Under the pieces are notes generated by a model. That model made no database searches. It had not been told where the DNA came from and saw only the letters and a program-made list of their open reading frames with translations. From a bacterium (lineage in GTDB: Bacteria; Babelota; Babeliae; Babelales; Babelaceae): a stretch of 64,000 bases of DNA. Shown here in pieces: positions 61,270 to 64,000 of the stretch (within the stretch, counting starts at the first letter, position 1; each line of letters begins with the position of its first letter). The stretch is taken from the NCBI GenBank assembly GCA_023428375.1, contig JAEYYR010000002.1, positions 248,001 to 312,000 of the forward strand. The letters run 5' to 3'. The translations under genes and the position numbers were made by a program.

Positions 61270-62430
61270 TATACTTATGATTTCTTTTTTCAATTCAACA
61301 CCGGTAGATGTTTTTTTCAAGCCATAGATGTTAAAGCTATTTTGATCTTCTTCTGCAAGAGTATAGTAAGCAATCTCGCTATCTATTATTTTTTTAGTAT
61401 TTTGTGCCAAATCAAACAAGTATGTTTTTCTTTCTACAGTGCGATAAAGGATAACGTCATCGCTTAATAATAGACTGCTTAAAACTTGATCGGGCAGATT
61501 GAGTTTTGTTATTTTTTCTTTGCCATAATCTATTAAAAACACGTTGCCATTTTGTACAGCAGTCATTTTAGAGTCCATTGGAGAAAAAGCAACATGAAAC
61601 CAAGGGTCATTGCTTTCTTTTGGTAACGGAAGAATGATACGGGTAGTTCTCGGGCCGTGATTATGGAGAATGAGTATTTTATCTTTATTTAGTAATGCGC
61701 TATCTGCTAACGGACTGTACGCGCTTAAATATACACTTGATATATCAAAGTGCTGAGGAATCAAAAGTTTTAATAAGTCACTGTTAGTTATACGGAATGT
61801 GCCATCGGGAAGTACGTATATAATTTTGTTTTGGTTATCTTGAGTAATAATTATATTTTTAAATTCAAGTGTTTCGGGAATAAATAGCGACGACAGAATA
61901 GAATATTTTACCAATTCTGGATATTTTTCAGAAATTGTATGTAGCATTCTTTCATTTAGATTATATTCTTCTGCAAAAATAATTTTTCTTAAAGCCAGAT
62001 CAAAATTGTCATAGGGTAAATGGAAAATATTTCTTAAAGCTTTTTTTACCGCTAATTTTTTAGCTTGAACTGAACTCATTGTGGATGGCAACTGCTTTAA
62101 CTGATCGTATATTTGTTTTAATAATTGATTTTGTATGTTATTAAATATAAGCGCGTTTGCTACTACAAAATAGTCAGTTAGTTTTTCAAGTGGTATATCC
62201 TCAAACTTGCTTTTTGATTGTTCAAAAAATTCTTTGAATCGATAATTTGAAATTCCTGATGGGAGCAAAAAGGGTTGTTTATATGATGGATTTTCCATCA
62301 TACCGTTAAAATAATCACTTTGTTCAATAAATTCCATAGGAAATGATTCAATTGTATCTTGGTCATCCCTAATTTGTATGGCTTGAGCGATTGTGCACAC
62401 AATACTTAAAAAAAATACTAAATGCTTCAT
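61267..62430 (-). CDS. Secreted Skp1/BTB-like plus propeller-like protein, paralogue A
   Basis: A 387-residue protein. Signal peptide (1-17), then a Skp1/BTB-like unit (about 19-112): I-Q-I-R-D-D-Q-D, F-P-M-E-F-I-E-Q-S-D-Y-F-N-G-M-M, L-L-P, and paired helices with A-N-A-L. The C-terminal half has short beta units (V-A-F-S-P-M-D-S-K-M-T-A-V, V-L-S-S-L-L-L-S-D-D-V-I-L-Y-R-T) that repeat in the next gene, resembling propeller blades. The start overlaps the upstream paralogue's stop as ATGA. Confidence 0.57.
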   Translation of the reverse strand: MKHLVFFLSIVCTIAQAIQIRDDQDTIESFPMEFIEQSDYFNGMMENPSYKQPFLLPSGISNYRFKEFFEQSKSKFEDIPLEKLTDYFVVANALIFNNIQNQLLKQIYDQLKQLPSTMSSVQAKKLAVKKALRNIFHLPYDNFDLALRKIIFAEEYNLNERMLHTISEKYPELVKYSILSSLFIPETLEFKNIIITQDNQNKIIYVLPDGTFRITNSDLLKLLIPQHFDISSVYLSAYSPLADSALLNKDKILILHNHGPRTTRIILPLPKESNDPWFHVAFSPMDSKMTAVQNGNVFLIDYGKEKITKLNLPDQVLSSLLLSDDVILYRTVERKTYLFDLAQNTKKIIDSEIAYYTLAEEDQNSFNIYGLKKTSTGVELKKEIISI

Positions 62431-63734
62431 AATATACCTTTATTTTTTATATTAATTTTTTCTATAGTAGGGCGTATTTGATTGGTAGCGGAATTTTCAT
62501 AAAATCCATGAATTTCTACATCACCATTGGTTTTTAAAAATGCGTATGAAAAATAATCTATATTCACGTTTGGGATATGGGATATTTTATGTGTTTTTAT
62601 GTTATAAGCGTAGGTATTACCATGTAAGGTTCTTATTAATAAAGTGTCATCGATGAGTACGCTACTAAATATTTTTGCTGGTAAATCTATTGGTTTGATT
62701 TCTCCATCTTCAATCGAGACTATAAAGCACTTACCGTTTTTAATGTAGGTGAGATAATTGTTGTCGGTTGAAAATGCTACATGCGTGCATGGATAATCTG
62801 AATTATCAAGGGACAATAATTTTCCTGTCGGCATACTAGACCCCGAATATGAAGACATTATCGCTTGCCTCATTCTCGCCAATAAATTGTTGGTAACGTT
62901 TGAAGGAATGGGACAAATAATAATAAATGATGCATTAGCAAATGCGGCTATTTTGCCATAATTATTGAATGCGATGGTATTTATTGTTTTCCAGTTAAAT
63001 TTTTTAAGGGGAATTTTAAAATACGTAACAAATTGTTGAGTATTTAATTGCAAGAGATTCTCGGGATCATCAATATTCCAAAATGAAATACGCAACATAT
63101 TTCGTATAGTATCACTGAAGACCGCAATATATTGAGTAGTTTCAAAACTCTCGTTGTGATTTTTATTATAAATCATAGCTGCAATATATGAGATATTAGA
63201 AGGCACCAGATCATCTTGGATTGATTCTGATTTAAAGTATTCATTAAACGTTGTTATATTCAATGTTTTATTTTTTTTGTCGGTCGCAAGAAGAGTAACT
63301 TTTGTATCAACATCATTTTTCTGTATGCCAAAGAGGTGAGACAACACCGCATATGCTTCTTGCTTGTCAGATGGACTCGGGTTATTACTTGCTAATCGTT
63401 TAAATAGTAATTTAATCAATTGTTCTTGTAATGAATGATTCAGTATTTTATTTGCATTCGTTACATACTCAAATAATTGTTTTAAAGAGCTTGTAGAAAA
63501 ATCCGTTAATGAATCCATATACAAATTATGCATTTCGCTTAACGAAATATTAGTAGGTATTAATAGGGGTGGTTGAAAATTAGTTTCGATCACCCCTTTA
63601 AAATATTCACTCTTTTCTAAAAATTCTTGAGGATAAAAGTCTTTATTTCCTTTTTCATCCATTATTTCAATATCATTGGTATTTCCCCAAAAGCACTGCA
63701 TTGCAAGATATATCAAAGCCAATCTTTTTTTCAT
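62427..63734 (-). CDS. Secreted Skp1/BTB-like plus propeller-like protein, paralogue B
   Basis: A 435-residue paralogue of the previous protein. Signal peptide (about 1-18), Skp1/BTB-like unit (22-112) with I-E-I-M-D-E-K-G and Y-P-Q-E-F-L-E-K-S-E-Y-F-K-G-V-I, then beta units V-A-F-S-T-D-N-N-Y-L-T-Y and I-F-S-S-V-L-I-D-D-T-L-L-I-R-T. The aligned F-(P/L)-x-E-F-(I/L)-E-x-S-x-Y-F in both proteins is the BTB-style 'F-x-V-h...S-x-x-F' pattern. Tandem order and the ATGA overlap indicate co-transcription. Confidence 0.57.
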   Translation of the reverse strand: MKKRLALIYLAMQCFWGNTNDIEIMDEKGNKDFYPQEFLEKSEYFKGVIETNFQPPLLIPTNISLSEMHNLYMDSLTDFSTSSLKQLFEYVTNANKILNHSLQEQLIKLLFKRLASNNPSPSDKQEAYAVLSHLFGIQKNDVDTKVTLLATDKKNKTLNITTFNEYFKSESIQDDLVPSNISYIAAMIYNKNHNESFETTQYIAVFSDTIRNMLRISFWNIDDPENLLQLNTQQFVTYFKIPLKKFNWKTINTIAFNNYGKIAAFANASFIIICPIPSNVTNNLLARMRQAIMSSYSGSSMPTGKLLSLDNSDYPCTHVAFSTDNNYLTYIKNGKCFIVSIEDGEIKPIDLPAKIFSSVLIDDTLLIRTLHGNTYAYNIKTHKISHIPNVNIDYFSYAFLKTNGDVEIHGFYENSATNQIRPTIEKINIKNKGIL

Positions 63735-63739
63735 GGATG

Positions 63740-64000
63740 TTAATCCTGATTAATCGTAGTTAAATCGATAGATTGTGAAACGACTTCAAATTGTGACTGG
63801 TTTTTATCATCCGTACTTTGTTGAATACCGACCACAAGAACTGTATCATCTTTAGCGTAACAATTCAGGTACCAATCAATTGTGCTATCAGTGAGTGGAT
63901 TTAATTGTTTTGTAGCAAGATCATAGGTGAATGTATTGCCATTCAATGTTCTAATAAGCAAGATTCTATTTGACACGAGTATGCTACTGAATGCATGAGG
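63740..64000 (-). CDS. C-terminal part of a third paralogue, cut by the window edge
   Basis: The minus-strand frame is open from the window end to the stop at 63740 (86 residues visible). It reads A-F-S-S-I-L-V-S-N-R-I-L-L-I-R-T-L-N-G-N-T, matching I-F-S-S-V-L-I-D-D-T-L-L-I-R-T-L-H-G-N-T of paralogue B. The N-terminal domain lies outside the window. The upstream gene ends 5 bases before paralogue B starts. Confidence 0.7.
   Translation of the reverse strand, partial: PHAFSSILVSNRILLIRTLNGNTFTYDLATKQLNPLTDSTIDWYLNCYAKDDTVLVVGIQQSTDDKNQSQFEVVSQSIDLTTINQD

Overview
The window reads as an AT-rich, gene-dense bacterial chromosome segment. Its most likely source is an intracellular, amoeba-associated bacterium of candidate phylum Dependentiae (TM6) or a similar lineage. 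This is an inference from two things: ordinary bacterial housekeeping genes (gyrB, lysS, recJ, glmS, sufBCDS, rpsI, rplU, lepB, tadA) and, between them, dozens of small proteins with Sec signal peptides that carry eukaryote-like modules (F-box-like, Skp1/BTB-like, ankyrin, zinc-finger, propeller-like). No rRNA is present, so the taxonomy is not proven.

Layout. 1-4797: end of a Bat-type (BatB/C-D-E) operon running into a LytM peptidase, signal peptidase I and a rhodanese lipoprotein. 4809-4980: tRNA-Cys and tRNA-Leu. 5185-5616: HU with a perfect -35 box and a strong terminator. 5629-10677: a membrane protein, three tandem secreted F-box-like paralogues and a GspE/PilB ATPase. 10708-13844: two secreted Skp1/BTB-like proteins. 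14274-18596: the suf operon (sufC-X-sufB-sufD), in which X is another secreted Skp1/BTB-like protein joined to both neighbours by overlapping start/stop codons. 18588-20267 (minus): a secreted F-box protein behind two lysine-rich histone-like genes. 20663-28115: sufS, three secreted unknowns, three secreted HAD-family proteins, sufU and a NurA-type nuclease. 28112-36293: a 1331-residue secreted helical-repeat protein, a TonB-like protein, a DNA glycosylase, two secreted proteins and tilS. 36293-44544: gyrB, an ERF-type recombination protein between two coiled-coil membrane proteins, tadA, a DksA/TraR protein, tRNA-Thr, rpsI and glmS. 44607-46191: a first cluster of secreted zinc-finger genes, one with a premature stop. 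46239-52673: membrane/secreted unknowns, rapZ, an FtsB-like protein, a secreted GNAT, superoxide dismutase, and a lysyl-tRNA synthetase fused to a B3/B4-type domain. 52682-57603: seven tandem secreted three-finger zinc proteins. 57682-61222: recJ, cmk, a secreted ankyrin protein and rplU. 61267-64000 (minus): three tandem Skp1/BTB-plus-propeller paralogues, the last cut by the window edge.

How the parts fit. Two candidate effector sets stand out. The first combines F-box-like and Skp1/BTB-like proteins, all with signal peptides, and could act on the host ubiquitin system. The second is a ten-member family of secreted CxxC zinc-finger proteins; most of the full-length members have a basic KRKR-type motif that could act as a nuclear localisation signal in a eukaryotic host. 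Secreted genes often overlap housekeeping genes by 1-26 bases, either start-to-stop in operons or tail-to-tail. All functional statements about these secreted families are inference from sequence pattern.
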